64,000 nucleotides of DNA from CAWEYO01 sp963813315 (GCA_963813315.1 CAWEYO010000011.1:1-64000), one strand, 5' to 3'. Positions 28,912 through 37,404 are shown, counted from the first letter of the stretch. Translations and numbers: made by a program. Notes: generated by a model from the letters alone, not told the origin.

Positions 28912-30186
28912 TCAAGGCGTGGCAGCTTCCCGCTCACCGACCTCCTCCTTGCGCCGCAGATACACCTGATCGATTTCGGGCAAAGGCTCGCCATACAGCG
29001 TCGCCTCGAAAGCGCGCAACCGCTTGTAGATTGAGATCAGTTCAACGATCGTCGGCCATGAATTGACCAAATACTGGAACGACGACGCCACTTGGTTGAA
29101 GGCGGCAAGTATCTGCTGCATGATGCCGAAGGTAATTCTTCCTGCAACTATCGTCGGAACAAGCAGGAACGTAGGGAATATCACGTCTGTCTGTAAATAC
29201 AGATACCTGGCGACATTGAAGTAAACATAGTTGAAATACAATCGGAAGTAATTCTGTCGGACATTTGCAAACAATTCGCCTAGCGTCTGCGGGTGTGCGC
29301 GGCCGTGATCGTCTTCGCCATAGACAAGTTCCTTGCGGAACGCTGCTTCGACACGCTGATTGCGAAATTCAAGTCCGGGCAACCTGATGCCGACAACGGC
29401 GAGCAACACAGTGCCGAACAGCGACCATGCCACTGCGGCGATAACGAGCGGATACGGAATCGCGCCAATCACCGGCAGCTGGCTGACATGGCTGGAAAGA
29501 ACCGCGAGCACCGGAAGGAACGCAATCAGCGTCATCACTGCGTCGATCAGGCTGACGCCGAGGTTCTCCGTTATCGATGCGAAGCGCATCGTGTCTTCTT
29601 GCACGCGCTGCGAAGCACCCTCGATATGGCGCAGCCGGGTCCAATGGTCGATGTAGTAATTGTTCATCGCGGTGCGCCAGCGAAACACGTAGTGGCTTGT
29701 AAAGAACCGCTGAAAGACAGCAACAAGTATGTAAAGCGAGGCAATCAGGAAAAACGTCGCGACACCGATATAGAGTTGTGTCGTCGTTACCGACCCCTGC
29801 TTCGTCAGGGCGTCCTGAATCATGTCGTAGAACGGCCCGCGCCAGTTGTTCAGGGCAATGCTCACCTGAACCGAAAAATAGGTGATGAAAATAATAATTG
29901 TCGATCCGATGATCGACCATCGCTGCCACTGATGCGGGGAATACCGCGCCCAGAAGAAATAGAACAGCGCCGCAGCCGCGGCGAAATAGATGTAGAACCA
30001 CAGGAATGGCTTCGACCAGAATACCGATATGCCGACGATCGGCGGTACGCCCGAAGCTTCCGGCGGCAGCCCGAAATAGGCGCCGAGCTGCTCCCCAAGC
30101 AAAAGCCAGAACAGGACCGCAACAAGGCTCCAGATGACCGCGGAGGTGAAAAACAGCCTCGGCTGCGGAAAGAACGAAACGAACAT
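28912..30186 (-). CDS. bacA: BacA/SbmA peptide transporter
   Basis: A 424-aa inner-membrane transporter of the SbmA/BacA family, which imports proline- or cysteine-rich peptides using the proton gradient and, in rhizobia, lets bacteroids survive plant NCR peptides. Typical segments are MFVSFFPQPRLFFTSAVIWS at the N-terminus, NNWRGPFYDMIQDAL, FRWRTAMNNYYIDHW and GRITFGIMQQILAAFNQV. Length matches the family (about 400-420). I use the ATG at 30186; the open frame extends upstream to 30279 without typical sequence. It is divergent from the ArsR regulator gene. Confidence 0.93.
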   Translation of the reverse strand: MFVSFFPQPRLFFTSAVIWSLVAVLFWLLLGEQLGAYFGLPPEASGVPPIVGISVFWSKPFLWFYIYFAAAAALFYFFWARYSPHQWQRWSIIGSTIIIFITYFSVQVSIALNNWRGPFYDMIQDALTKQGSVTTTQLYIGVATFFLIASLYILVAVFQRFFTSHYVFRWRTAMNNYYIDHWTRLRHIEGASQRVQEDTMRFASITENLGVSLIDAVMTLIAFLPVLAVLSSHVSQLPVIGAIPYPLVIAAVAWSLFGTVLLAVVGIRLPGLEFRNQRVEAAFRKELVYGEDDHGRAHPQTLGELFANVRQNYFRLYFNYVYFNVARYLYLQTDVIFPTFLLVPTIVAGRITFGIMQQILAAFNQVASSFQYLVNSWPTIVELISIYKRLRAFEATLYGEPLPEIDQVYLRRKEEVGEREAATP

Positions 30187-30451
30187 TCGGTGAGTTTCCT
30201 TTGGCAGGAACAATGGTGAGGATTCCGGGCATGAAGTCATAAAATGCCACGGAAGGGAATGATCTCTCCTGACAGGCATTTACGGCAAAATCGGGCGCAA
30301 AGTTTCCTGGAGCATCGGACCCATCGGTGCGTCCGCCGCTCTTGTCACAGGGATCGCTTTCATCGCACAAAACCCTCCCGTGCAGATACAAGGGGGCAGC
30401 TACCCATATGCGATAGCCCTACTTGACGGGGGAGGGATAGTTAGCAATAAT

Positions 30452-30461
30452 GTTAATTAAC
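30452..30461. promoter_or_regulatory. Palindrome upstream of arsR-type gene
   Basis: GTTAATTAAC, a perfect 10-bp dyad in an AT-rich tract, ends 13 bases before the start codon of the ArsR-type regulator and just before its GGAGG ribosome site. Autorepressor operators in this family usually sit here; binding is inference. Confidence 0.4.
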
Positions 30462-30474
30462 AAATGGAGGAACT

Positions 30475-30795
30475 ATGGTTCTTCACCAGGTCTTCAGCGC
30501 CTTGTCCGATCCGACCCGCTTTGCCATCGTTGAACGGCTGCTTGACGGCGGAGCGCTCACGGCCGGCGAAATCGCGGCGCCATTCGACCTGTCGAAGCCG
30601 GCCATTTCACGTCATCTGAAAGTCCTTGAGGGAGCCGGTGTCATCGAGCGGAGAGTGGAGCGGCAGTTCAGGGTCTTCCGGACCCGTGTTGACTGCTTTC
30701 GCGAGATTGACGACTGGCTCGGCCACTATCGCCGCTTCTGGACCGGTTCCCTCGATCGGCTGGAAAAGTTCCTCGAGGAATCGAAGGAAGGATAA
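30475..30795 (+). CDS. ArsR-family winged-helix regulator
   Basis: A 106-aa repressor-type protein: VFSALSDPTRFAIVERLLDG for the first helices, GEIAAPFDLSKPAISRHLKVLEGAGVIERR for the recognition helix and wing. No ELCVCDL-type cysteine pair is present, so it belongs to the non-metal branch that often regulates a neighbouring gene. In many genomes this branch sits beside an AHSA1/SRPBCC gene; none follows here. A GGAGG site lies just before the ATG, and an AT-rich palindrome overlaps the likely promoter. Confidence 0.9.
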   Translation: MVLHQVFSALSDPTRFAIVERLLDGGALTAGEIAAPFDLSKPAISRHLKVLEGAGVIERRVERQFRVFRTRVDCFREIDDWLGHYRRFWTGSLDRLEKFLEESKEG

Positions 30796-30840
30796 GGTCA
30801 GCGCAGCGGCCTTTCGCAGCGTAGCCCCCTCTGACCTGCC

Positions 30841-30918
30841 GGACGTCTGCAAACGGCGCTTTTACACTACCGGTGCTCATGCACCGGCATGTACACTCCT
30901 CTGACGAGTTTTGAGCCA
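30841..30918 (-). repeat. MITE-like repeat (family 2), copy b, partial
   Basis: Read on the minus strand it matches copy a through AGTGTACATG and CATGAGCACCGG to GCCGTTTGCAG. Outer inverted ends are not complete. Confidence 0.6.
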
Positions 30919-30962
30919 GTCTCGATGCATCTGGAACGCACAATGGAGGAATCCGCCTCGCC

Positions 30963-32219
30963 ATGACATCCCACACGAACAGTATTTCCGCAAAGATCGA
31001 TCCCGTCAGACTCGACCGGCTGGCCGAGGTGGCCGTCAAGGTGGGACTGCAACTCCAATCCGGCCAGGATCTCGTACTTACGGCGCCCGTCACTGCGCTG
31101 CCGCTGGTGCGGGGGATCACCGAGCACGCCTACAAGGCCGGCGCCGGGATCGTTACCGCACTCTATTCCGACGACGAAACGACGCTGATGCGGTATCGCC
31201 ACGCGGCCGATGCCAGCTTCGACCGGGCCGAGGGCTGGCTCTACGAAGGCATGGCGAAGGCTTTTTCCGACGGCGCGGCGCGGCTCGCCGTGCGCGGGGA
31301 TAATCCGATGCTGCTGGCCGCGGAAGACCCGGACAAGGTAGCGCGCGCCAACCGTGCCAATTCGATCGCCTATCGACCGGCGCTTGAGAAGATCACCGGG
31401 TTCGACATCAATTGGAATATCGTGGCCTATCCGACGCCTGCCTGGGCAAGGCAGGTCTTCCCGAACGACGAGGAGGATATTGCGGTTGCAAAGCTGGCGG
31501 ACGCGATCTTTGCCGCATCGCGCGTCGACGGCGGTGATCCGGTCGCTGCCTGGAAAAGCCACAACGCCGCGCTCAGCCGGAGAACAGCATGGCTGAACGG
31601 CCATGCGTTCCACGCACTCCGTTTCAAGGGTCCGGGGACCGATCTGATGGTCGGGCTTGCCGATGATCACAAATGGAACGGCGGCGCCGAGATGGCGAAG
31701 AACGGTGTTGTCTGCAATCCGAACATTCCGACGGAGGAGGTGTTCACGACGCCGCATGCGCGCCGCGTGGAAGGGCATGTGACAAGCACGAAGCCACTCT
31801 CGTACCAAGGTACGCTGATCGAGGACATTTCTGTCCGCTTCGAGGGCGGGGCTATCGTCGAAGCGAAGGCCACGCGCGGCGAGGAAGTTCTGCAAAAGGT
31901 ACTGGATACCGATGCTGGTGCGCGCCGTCTGGGCGAAGTTGCCCTCGTCCCGCATTCCTCGCCGATCGCCCGGAGTGGGCTCCTGTTCTTCAACACGTTG
32001 TTCGACGAGAACGCGGCATCCCACATCGCGCTTGGGCAATGCTACTCGTCCTGCTTCATCGATGGCGGGTCGCTCAGCCGGGACCAGATCGCCGCGAAGG
32101 GCGGCAACAAGAGCCTGATCCATATCGATTGGATGATCGGTTCCGGCAAGACCGACATCGACGGTATGAACAAGGACGGCAGCACCGTGCCTGTCATGCG
32201 CAACGGCGAGTGGGCCTAG
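30963..32219 (+). CDS. M29-family metallo-aminopeptidase
   Basis: A 418-aa cytosolic thermophilic-aminopeptidase family (M29, AmpS/PepS-like) enzyme with two catalytic metals. Diagnostic sequences are NIPTEEVFTTP near residue 257 with the catalytic and metal-binding Glu pair, LGEVALVPHSSPI with metal His near 330, NTLFDENAASHIALGQ with Glu and His ligands, and HIDWMIGS near the end with His and Asp. Length is normal for the family. It stands alone between repeats. It releases N-terminal amino acids from peptides. Confidence 0.95.
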   Translation: MTSHTNSISAKIDPVRLDRLAEVAVKVGLQLQSGQDLVLTAPVTALPLVRGITEHAYKAGAGIVTALYSDDETTLMRYRHAADASFDRAEGWLYEGMAKAFSDGAARLAVRGDNPMLLAAEDPDKVARANRANSIAYRPALEKITGFDINWNIVAYPTPAWARQVFPNDEEDIAVAKLADAIFAASRVDGGDPVAAWKSHNAALSRRTAWLNGHAFHALRFKGPGTDLMVGLADDHKWNGGAEMAKNGVVCNPNIPTEEVFTTPHARRVEGHVTSTKPLSYQGTLIEDISVRFEGGAIVEAKATRGEEVLQKVLDTDAGARRLGEVALVPHSSPIARSGLLFFNTLFDENAASHIALGQCYSSCFIDGGSLSRDQIAAKGGNKSLIHIDWMIGSGKTDIDGMNKDGSTVPVMRNGEWA

Positions 32220-32264
32220 AGCATCGGACCCGGCAGCGCTGATTCCGAAAAAGCGTCCGCCGCT

Positions 32265-32619
32265 TTAGGCTTTGGAGAGGGCGCGCTCGTAGCGCTCGGG
32301 CGCGAAGCCTACCGTCAGACGGCCACCGGCATCGAGCACGGGTCGCTTGATTATTGCAGGCTGCGAAAGCATCAGAGCCATTGCCCTTTCGGCATCGAGG
32401 CCCTGCCTGTCGGCCTCGGGCAAGTTGCGAAAGGTCGCCGATGACCGGTTAAGCAACGTCTCCCAGCCTAACCGCTCGCTCCACAGCCCCAGAAGACGCG
32501 GATCGAGCCCGTCGAACTCTGTAGTCGTGGAACCGGTAGTCGACACCTCTGCTGTCCAGCCACGCTCGCGCTCTCCTGACCGTATCGCAGTTTCTGATTC
32601 CATAGATCGTGATGGTCAA
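32265..32619 (-). pseudogene. ArsC/Spx-fold YffB-like protein, single-base frameshift
   Basis: Joining two minus-strand frames gives about 117 aa: ITIYGIRNCDTVRRARAWLD, then YRVDGLDPRLLGLWSERLGW and a C-terminal IIKRPVLDAGGRLTVGF, the signature of ArsC-related YffB proteins, which are glutaredoxin-fold thiol proteins of uncertain role. The shift is near 32515, where one extra base interrupts DYRVDG. The single Cys in NCDT is kept. The likely start is TTG at 32619 with a weak ribosome site, so the true start is uncertain. Sequence error or recent inactivation. Confidence 0.8.
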
Positions 32620-32638
32620 CAGGAGAGGTCCTCGCTAG

Positions 32639-32741
32639 TGCATGTCGCCCTAAAATGCGCAGCGGTTTTGGGATAACGACATGCACAAAAACAATAGCCT
32701 AAAGCGCGTCGCATAAATCCGTTTCGAAGCAATGCGCTTTA
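32639..32741 (-). repeat. Double-hairpin repeat (family 1), copy 2
   Basis: Inverted relative to copies at 26709 and 43795. It is directly followed by family 2 copy c, so the two elements form a compound unit. Confidence 0.75.
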
Positions 32742-32742
32742 A

Positions 32743-32886
32743 GGTGTGTTGAGATTCAGGTCAGGCCGCGCCGAAAATGGCGGTTTTCGAGAACCGGCAC
32801 GCAGCGTACGTTTGGGCACGTGAGTACCGGAAGCGCAGAAGACTGCCATTTGCAGGCCGGCATCACCTGAATACCAACACACCCTA
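32743..32886. repeat. MITE-like repeat (family 2), copy c
   Basis: About 144 bp beginning GGTGTGTTGAGATTCAGGT and ending ACCTGAATACCAACACACCC, so the ends are inverted repeats. Core blocks CGAGAACCGGCACGCAGCG and GTGAGTACCGGAAGCGCAG are shared with copies a, d and e. Confidence 0.8.
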
Positions 32887-32940
32887 GCGGTTCCGGCGAA
32901 ACGTCGCCCGCCACCATGCATCCGACTCCCATGTATGGTG

Positions 32941-33225
32941 TCAAGAACGCGCTTGCGCTGCCGACCGCGACCCGACTGCAGCGAAGTTCAGGCGCCCTCG
33001 CCGATAGGCATCCGGAATCGACAGTGCCCAAACGAACAGGCCGCCGGCGTGGCGGGCGACAAAAGACTGCTCCGGCGTCGTGGTCATATAGGTGAGCACG
33101 GAAAAGAAGAGGACGAAGAACGCGAAGACCAGTCCCCTGGGAGCCTCGCGGATGGCGATGTGACCTGCGCCGGGCAGCGCGATTGCCAGCGCCAGGACAA
33201 CATAGGGATTCCAGGGCTTTGCCAT
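32941..33225 (-). CDS. Small membrane protein (94 aa)
   Basis: Two predicted helices (VVLALAIALPGAGHIAI and GLVFAFFVLFFSVLTYMTT) followed by a short amphipathic tail with PDAYRRGRLN. The PGAGHIAIREAPRG turn between helices resembles the glycine-rich loop of TM2-type or bacterial small membrane proteins, but I cannot name a family with confidence. It lies nine bases downstream of the next minus-strand gene, so both are probably one transcript. Confidence 0.7.
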   Translation of the reverse strand: MAKPWNPYVVLALAIALPGAGHIAIREAPRGLVFAFFVLFFSVLTYMTTTPEQSFVARHAGGLFVWALSIPDAYRRGRLNFAAVGSRSAAQARS

Positions 33226-33233
33226 GATCGACC

Positions 33234-33932
33234 TCAGGCGGACAGTTTGAATGGCACGAGATTATCCTCCTCGCACAGGGTTTCACTCAACGCTTCCGCC
33301 TCGGCGATAGCGATGCGAACCAGCTCCGGCGAGATTTCCGCGATGGGAAAACGAGTTTGCCTGAGGATCAGATGTGCGCCGCGGTCGCCTTGGGCGGCCT
33401 GGCGGATGAGGCGTACACCGCGCGGCGCGATAGCGGCTTCCTTCACCGCCGGATCCGAAAAGAGGGTCCGGAACATCGCCGAGACGCGTTCGATCTGCCA
33501 GCTCGAGGCGTGGCCGTCGCCGCGCATGATAAGCGGCGTATCCACCACCGGTGGCTCGATCCATGCCGGGAGATCATGAACCAGCGAATAGAATTCGGCG
33601 CCGGTGGGACGTGCCAAGGCGCCGATCGTGGGCCGCGAGATTTCGCTGTGCTCCTTCAGTGTGATCTTCAACCACAATTGCGGCAGACGCCGGAAGACCA
33701 GCGTGTCGGCAATAAGCTCGATCCTGATTTGGCGGCGGTCCGCAAGACGGCCTTCCAGAATCGGAAAATGGTCGGGAGCCAAACTTAAACGGGCGTCAGC
33801 GAGAAGCCCCGCCGCGGAATCGAGAAGTCCGTTCCGCAACTTGAGGGCGCTGCGATGCTCGCGAAACGCCATCATGGACAGCCCTACCGTCGAGGTGGCG
33901 ACGAAAGCCATGAATGCCAGGCCGGTGATCAT
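33234..33932 (-). CDS. Membrane-anchored protein of unknown function
   Basis: A 232-aa product starting at MITGLAFMAFVAT, an N-terminal transmembrane helix, followed by a soluble alpha/beta domain (APDHFPILEGRLADRRQIRIEL, FRRLPQLWLKITLKE) and a C-terminal ISPELVRIAIAEAEALSETL. No named family recognised. The frame is open upstream to 34028, overlapping the permease stop, but the ATG at 33932 gives the natural anchor. It lies just after the APC permease gene in the same orientation. Confidence 0.65.
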   Translation of the reverse strand: MITGLAFMAFVATSTVGLSMMAFREHRSALKLRNGLLDSAAGLLADARLSLAPDHFPILEGRLADRRQIRIELIADTLVFRRLPQLWLKITLKEHSEISRPTIGALARPTGAEFYSLVHDLPAWIEPPVVDTPLIMRGDGHASSWQIERVSAMFRTLFSDPAVKEAAIAPRGVRLIRQAAQGDRGAHLILRQTRFPIAEISPELVRIAIAEAEALSETLCEEDNLVPFKLSA

Positions 33933-33984
33933 TGAGACTGCCTCCGTGAATGGCGGCGCCCACGCGCCGCCATCCTGATTTGGT

Positions 33985-35382
33985 TCAGTATCCCAGCGGC
34001 TTCGGCCACGGCATCGTGAACTGGTCACCGCGGCGCACGAACCGGTACCGCCGGAAGTGGAACCAGAGCGAGGCCACGATGTAGAAGCACATCATCGCGC
34101 TGAGCTGCGTGCCGTAGCCGAGGAAGACCGCAAAGTAGGCCGTCGCGCAAAGCACCAGAAGCACGATGGTCGGCAGCGGGTGGAACGGATGCACATAGCC
34201 GCGCTTGATGGTATCGAGCGGCCATTTCCTGCGGAACATCACCATGTTGAACGTCATGAAGGTGTATCCGAGGAGACCCGAAAGGATCGAGAACGTCACC
34301 ACCTGGTCGAGCGGAGCGCCAAGTGCGAAGACCAGCGCGATCGGGACGAGGAAGACGATTGCCCGATAGGGCGTGCGGTAGACCGGATGCACGGCGCCGA
34401 ACCAGCTCGGCAGGTAGCGGTCGCGACCCATCGAGAACCAGGCCCGCGACGCGTCGTTGATGCAGCCGTTTGCCGATGCCAGCGTCGAAAAGATGGTACC
34501 GATGAAGAGCAGCACCATCAGGCCCGTGCTGCCCGTGACGCGTGCGGCGTCGAACAGCGGCGTGCCGGCCTGGCCGAGATACTCCCACGGTACCAGGCCC
34601 GAGCACACATACCAGGTCATCGTGGCCGCAATCAGCAGCGTCATGATGCCTGCCATCGTGCCGTAAGGCAGCGAGCGGGCCGGCGAGCGCACTTCTTCAG
34701 CTGCCTGGCAGGTTCCCTCGATGCCGAGATAGTACCACAAGCCGAAATGCAGGGAGGCGATGATCCCCACCCAGCCATAAGGCAGCGGATCGCTTGTCAC
34801 CGCCGAGAAATCGAGCGGCACCGCCGATGCACCCAATTGCACCGAGACGAACAGGACAACCACGGCCACGAAGGCGATTGCCGTGATGACAAAGTTGAAC
34901 GTGAGCGTGGCCAGCACGCCGCGATAGTTCAGCCACGCCAGGAACATGATGGCGAGGATGATGAAGGGTTGCTGATGAAGTCCGGTATGGCCCTGCATGC
35001 CGGCCACTGTATCGAGCAGGAATCCGACCGTGATCGCATTGGCAGCTTCCAGCATCGTATAAGCCATCACAAGGAACAGCCCGACGTTGAACGCCATCAG
35101 CGGACCGACGATATGCTTCGCCTGGGCATACTGCCCGCCGGCTGCGGCCACCGTTGAGGTCACCTCGGAATCGATCATCGCCACGCAGGTATAGAGAAGC
35201 CCCGCCACCCAGCAGGCGACGAGGCCGGCGATCATGCCGCCTTTGCCGATGGAAAAGTTCCATCCCATGTATTCGCCGACGAGCACGATCCCCACGCCGA
35301 GTGCCCATACGTGCGCTGGTCCAAGCACGCGCAGCAATTGCAGCCTTTGCGGCTCTGCCGCGGCTGTACTGATATTGGCCAT
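33985..35382 (-). CDS. APC-superfamily permease, ethanolamine permease-like
   Basis: A 465-aa inner-membrane transporter with about twelve helices. LGVGIVLVGEYMGWNFSIGKGGMIAGL is the amphipathic TM1 block of the ethanolamine/amino-acid branch. Other landmarks are DSEVTSTVAAAGGQYAQAK, the WYYLGIEGTCQAAEEVRSPAR loop and NGCINDASRAWFSMGRDRYLP, all typical of EAT-family permeases. It probably imports ethanolamine or a small amine or amino acid by proton or sodium coupling. No ethanolamine ammonia-lyase genes are in the window. Upstream on the same strand are three small membrane proteins packed within about 900 bases. GAGGGGAA precedes the start. Confidence 0.92.
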   Translation of the reverse strand: MANISTAAAEPQRLQLLRVLGPAHVWALGVGIVLVGEYMGWNFSIGKGGMIAGLVACWVAGLLYTCVAMIDSEVTSTVAAAGGQYAQAKHIVGPLMAFNVGLFLVMAYTMLEAANAITVGFLLDTVAGMQGHTGLHQQPFIILAIMFLAWLNYRGVLATLTFNFVITAIAFVAVVVLFVSVQLGASAVPLDFSAVTSDPLPYGWVGIIASLHFGLWYYLGIEGTCQAAEEVRSPARSLPYGTMAGIMTLLIAATMTWYVCSGLVPWEYLGQAGTPLFDAARVTGSTGLMVLLFIGTIFSTLASANGCINDASRAWFSMGRDRYLPSWFGAVHPVYRTPYRAIVFLVPIALVFALGAPLDQVVTFSILSGLLGYTFMTFNMVMFRRKWPLDTIKRGYVHPFHPLPTIVLLVLCATAYFAVFLGYGTQLSAMMCFYIVASLWFHFRRYRFVRRGDQFTMPWPKPLGY

Positions 35383-35393
35383 TGATGTTCCCC

Positions 35394-35561
35394 TCAGATC
35401 GTGTGCCGTTCCTGCGTTGCCTCGATCTCGCCCTCGCGAGAAGAAGTCAGCAGGTCGTTGTCATAGGTCGTGTCGATGCGGATGACGTCCGCAAGCATGA
35501 GCGCACCGAACATCAAGGAAAGTGCCCAGGCCGCGTATTCCAGAAGATTCCAGATATCCAT
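35394..35561 (-). CDS. Single-pass small membrane protein (55 aa)
   Basis: Start MDIWNLLEYAAWALSLMFGA, one helix to about residue 28 (MLADVIRID), then a short charged tail ending QERHTI. The ATG lies one base after the stop of the upstream 129-aa gene, and the APC permease starts 11 bases after its own stop, so coupling is tight. The helix with an N-terminal aromatic cluster suggests a regulatory subunit of the permease (inference). No family recognised. The short length means it could be missed by automatic annotation. Confidence 0.65.
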   Translation of the reverse strand: MDIWNLLEYAAWALSLMFGALMLADVIRIDTTYDNDLLTSSREGEIEATQERHTI

Positions 35562-35562
35562 T

Positions 35563-35952
35563 TCACTCTCCCTGGCGATTCGGGCGGAAGCGCTCTTCGA
35601 TGACTTCCCTGTATTCCCTGTCGGAAAGCTTCACGACCAGGACGAAGTACCCGATGATAAGTACCGCCATGACGATCAGCGCGGGCCAGCTGAAGCTGTA
35701 GTCGAAGCGCGCGGTGATAATGTCGTTGGCGGCGGCAGGATCGGTTACTCCAAGGGCAGCCCACTGCTGTTGTTCGATGGCGTTCTGACCCAGTGCTTCC
35801 CAGGTGGGGTTTTCGATCGGGTTGGGAACCTTGGCGGCACCGGCAAGACCCAGATACAGCGGGAGGTACAACGCCCCCACGGTAAGCACCAAGAGGACCG
35901 CCACGTCGACGATCTGAGCAAAAAAACTTTGTTTCGGAGGTTGGTAAGCCAT
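35563..35952 (-). CDS. Two-helix membrane protein (129 aa)
   Basis: Helices near residues 13-35 (IVDVAVLLVLTVGALYLPLYLGLAG) and 88-107 (PALIVMAVLIIGYFVLVVKLSD) flank a loop of about 50 residues (VPNPIENPTWEALGQNAIEQQQW). The C-terminal tail is basic and acidic mixed (REYREVIEERFRPN). It belongs to the operon of small proteins leading into the APC permease. No family recognised, though the layout fits a small accessory subunit. Confidence 0.75.
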   Translation of the reverse strand: MAYQPPKQSFFAQIVDVAVLLVLTVGALYLPLYLGLAGAAKVPNPIENPTWEALGQNAIEQQQWAALGVTDPAAANDIITARFDYSFSWPALIVMAVLIIGYFVLVVKLSDREYREVIEERFRPNRQGE

Positions 35953-35962
35953 GATGCGTTCC

Positions 35963-36280
35963 TTAGCTCCGCCGGTTGCGCATCTCGTCGAGATGCTTCA
36001 GGTCGAGTCCGTAGATGAAGTGCTTGTCGTGCGTGTAGTGGCGCAGCATCGCTACGATGGCCGCCGTGTTAAGCAGCAGGACCATGGAGCCGGCAACCAC
36101 CAGGATGGCCCGGATTGCTGGCGTCGTAATGAAAGGCCATATGGTAAACAGCGCAAACAGGATGGTGAACCACAACGCCACCACGAACGCGATCAGTGCC
36201 GCTCGATCGCGGCCGTGCATTTTGTCGATCCGTTGTTCAAGCGTCATCACGGCAGCTTGCCGGCCTACAGTCGCTTCCAT
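35963..36280 (-). CDS. Two-helix membrane protein (105 aa)
   Basis: First gene of the permease operon. A cytosolic start (TLEQRIDKMHGRDRAAL) leads to two adjacent helices (IAFVVALWFTILFALFTIWPF and AIRAILVVAGSMVLLLNTAAIVAML), then a tail HYTHDKHFIYGLDLKHLDEMRN. An octa-G tract precedes the start and may act as the ribosome site. No family recognised. The spacing to the next gene is ten bases. Confidence 0.75.
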   Translation of the reverse strand: MEATVGRQAAVMTLEQRIDKMHGRDRAALIAFVVALWFTILFALFTIWPFITTPAIRAILVVAGSMVLLLNTAAIVAMLRHYTHDKHFIYGLDLKHLDEMRNRRS

Positions 36281-36538
36281 TCCCCCCCCTTTTGCCTCGG
36301 TGGCGATTGAATTTCGTTGCTTTTATGGCAAACTATTTGCCCTACAGGAATATCTTGTAAAGCTAATGCGCTGTCAAGCAGAGGTTACGCTGCAGTGCGG
36401 TGTAATCTCATGTTGCGCCGCGAAGACCCGCGCAAAGCAAGGCGAAATGGGATCCATGCCTTAACATGAAGGCAGTGCGCGCGGTCCAGATTCTCGACCG
36501 CCTCACCCACGATGAGCGTTCCGGCATGGGTCCTAGGG

Positions 36539-36578
36539 GCTCAAGCCCGAGGATGACGATGCGGGGAGGGCTTCGGCC
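36539..36578 (-). repeat. Short intergenic repeat (family 3), copy 1
   Basis: CAAGCCCGAGGATGACGATG and the following GGGAGGGCTTCGGCC recur at 42488-42526 after fhs. At the second site the sequence forms a hairpin. Confidence 0.6.
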
Positions 36579-36646
36579 AATCACTAGCGACATCGATTGG
36601 GTGCAGCGTCCGTCTCCTCATCATCATACCAGAGCGGAATCTCCCA

Positions 36647-36707
36647 CTCGGAAGCGCGGAAGACCGCCATTTGCAGGCCGGCATCACTGATGCCAATACA
36701 CCCTATT
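36647..36707. repeat. MITE-like repeat (family 2), copy d, half element
   Basis: It holds the right half only (GAAGCGCGGAAGACCGCCAT to CCAATACACCCTA). The last CTA is the complement of the stop codon of the adjoining regulator gene. Confidence 0.65.
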
Positions 36708-37404
36708 GCGAATTCAAATGAGTGCCGCGGTTCTTTTCGCTGGCGTAAAGGGCAACCGCCATGGCGCGATTGCGGACGTCAAGTTTGTCGTAGAGATTCT
36801 TGAGGTGATACTTGACCGTGTTCTCCGAAATGCCCGTGCGTGTGGCAATCTGGAGATTGGTCCAGCCGTCGGCCAGCACGGCGAGCAGCTCGCGCTCTCG
36901 CGTCGTCAGCCTGGACAGCGGCGTGTCATTGATTTTCGAAACATCTACGTAGGGAATGCATATCCGGCCATGGGCGACCGCAACCAGCGTATCGAACAAT
37001 ATGCAGGGATCGTCGAACTGGTAGCAGTAGCCCTGAACTCCGAGCCGCACGCATTGCTTCAGAATGGCGATATCGTGATCGTTGGAAAAGATAACCACCC
37101 GCGCATGCAATTGGCGCCGCCGCAGCGCGGCAAGCACTTCGCCGCCATCCATGTCGGAGAGCTTCCAGCCGAGCACCGCGACATCGAACGCAGGCTCCGC
37201 CGCTGACGCCGCTTCAAGGAAGGCTTCGCCATTCGCTACATTGCCGACAAGCTCGAACCGGCTGTCACGCTTGATCATGTCGCCGAGTGCGGCAACGACC
37301 AGCGGGTTGCGCTCCCCGATCAATATCCTGAATTTGCTCACTCCAGCCATCGGCGTAGCATCGGTCCCGTTGCCTCGTCTTTGAGCCTTCAATACAGGGT
37401 TCAT
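36703..37404 (-). CDS. NarL/LuxR-type response regulator with degenerate receiver
   Basis: A 233-aa protein with an N-terminal receiver-like domain (about 25-145) and a C-terminal LuxR HTH (LTTRERELLAVLADGWTNLQ, ISENTVKYHLKNLYDKL). Key receiver residues are changed: the acidic pair is Gly30-Glu31 (LIGERN) and the phospho-acceptor position is Gly79 (AVLGWKLSDMDG), and the usual late Lys is Gln (YCYQF). It therefore probably does not take phosphate. The start has a CAGGAAG ribosome site. A family 2 repeat abuts each end of the gene; the TAG stop itself lies in the repeat. Targets unknown. Confidence 0.88.
   Translation of the reverse strand: MNPVLKAQRRGNGTDATPMAGVSKFRILIGERNPLVVAALGDMIKRDSRFELVGNVANGEAFLEAASAAEPAFDVAVLGWKLSDMDGGEVLAALRRRQLHARVVIFSNDHDIAILKQCVRLGVQGYCYQFDDPCILFDTLVAVAHGRICIPYVDVSKINDTPLSRLTTRERELLAVLADGWTNLQIATRTGISENTVKYHLKNLYDKLDVRNRAMAVALYASEKNRGTHLNSQ

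Noticed and set aside
30867..32123. Minus-strand frame of 418 aa over the M29 peptidase
   Set aside because: Antisense of a clearly conserved enzyme, no motif of its own.
34057..35157. Plus-strand frame of 366 aa over the APC permease
   Set aside because: Antisense of transmembrane helices gives charged repeats typical of shadows.
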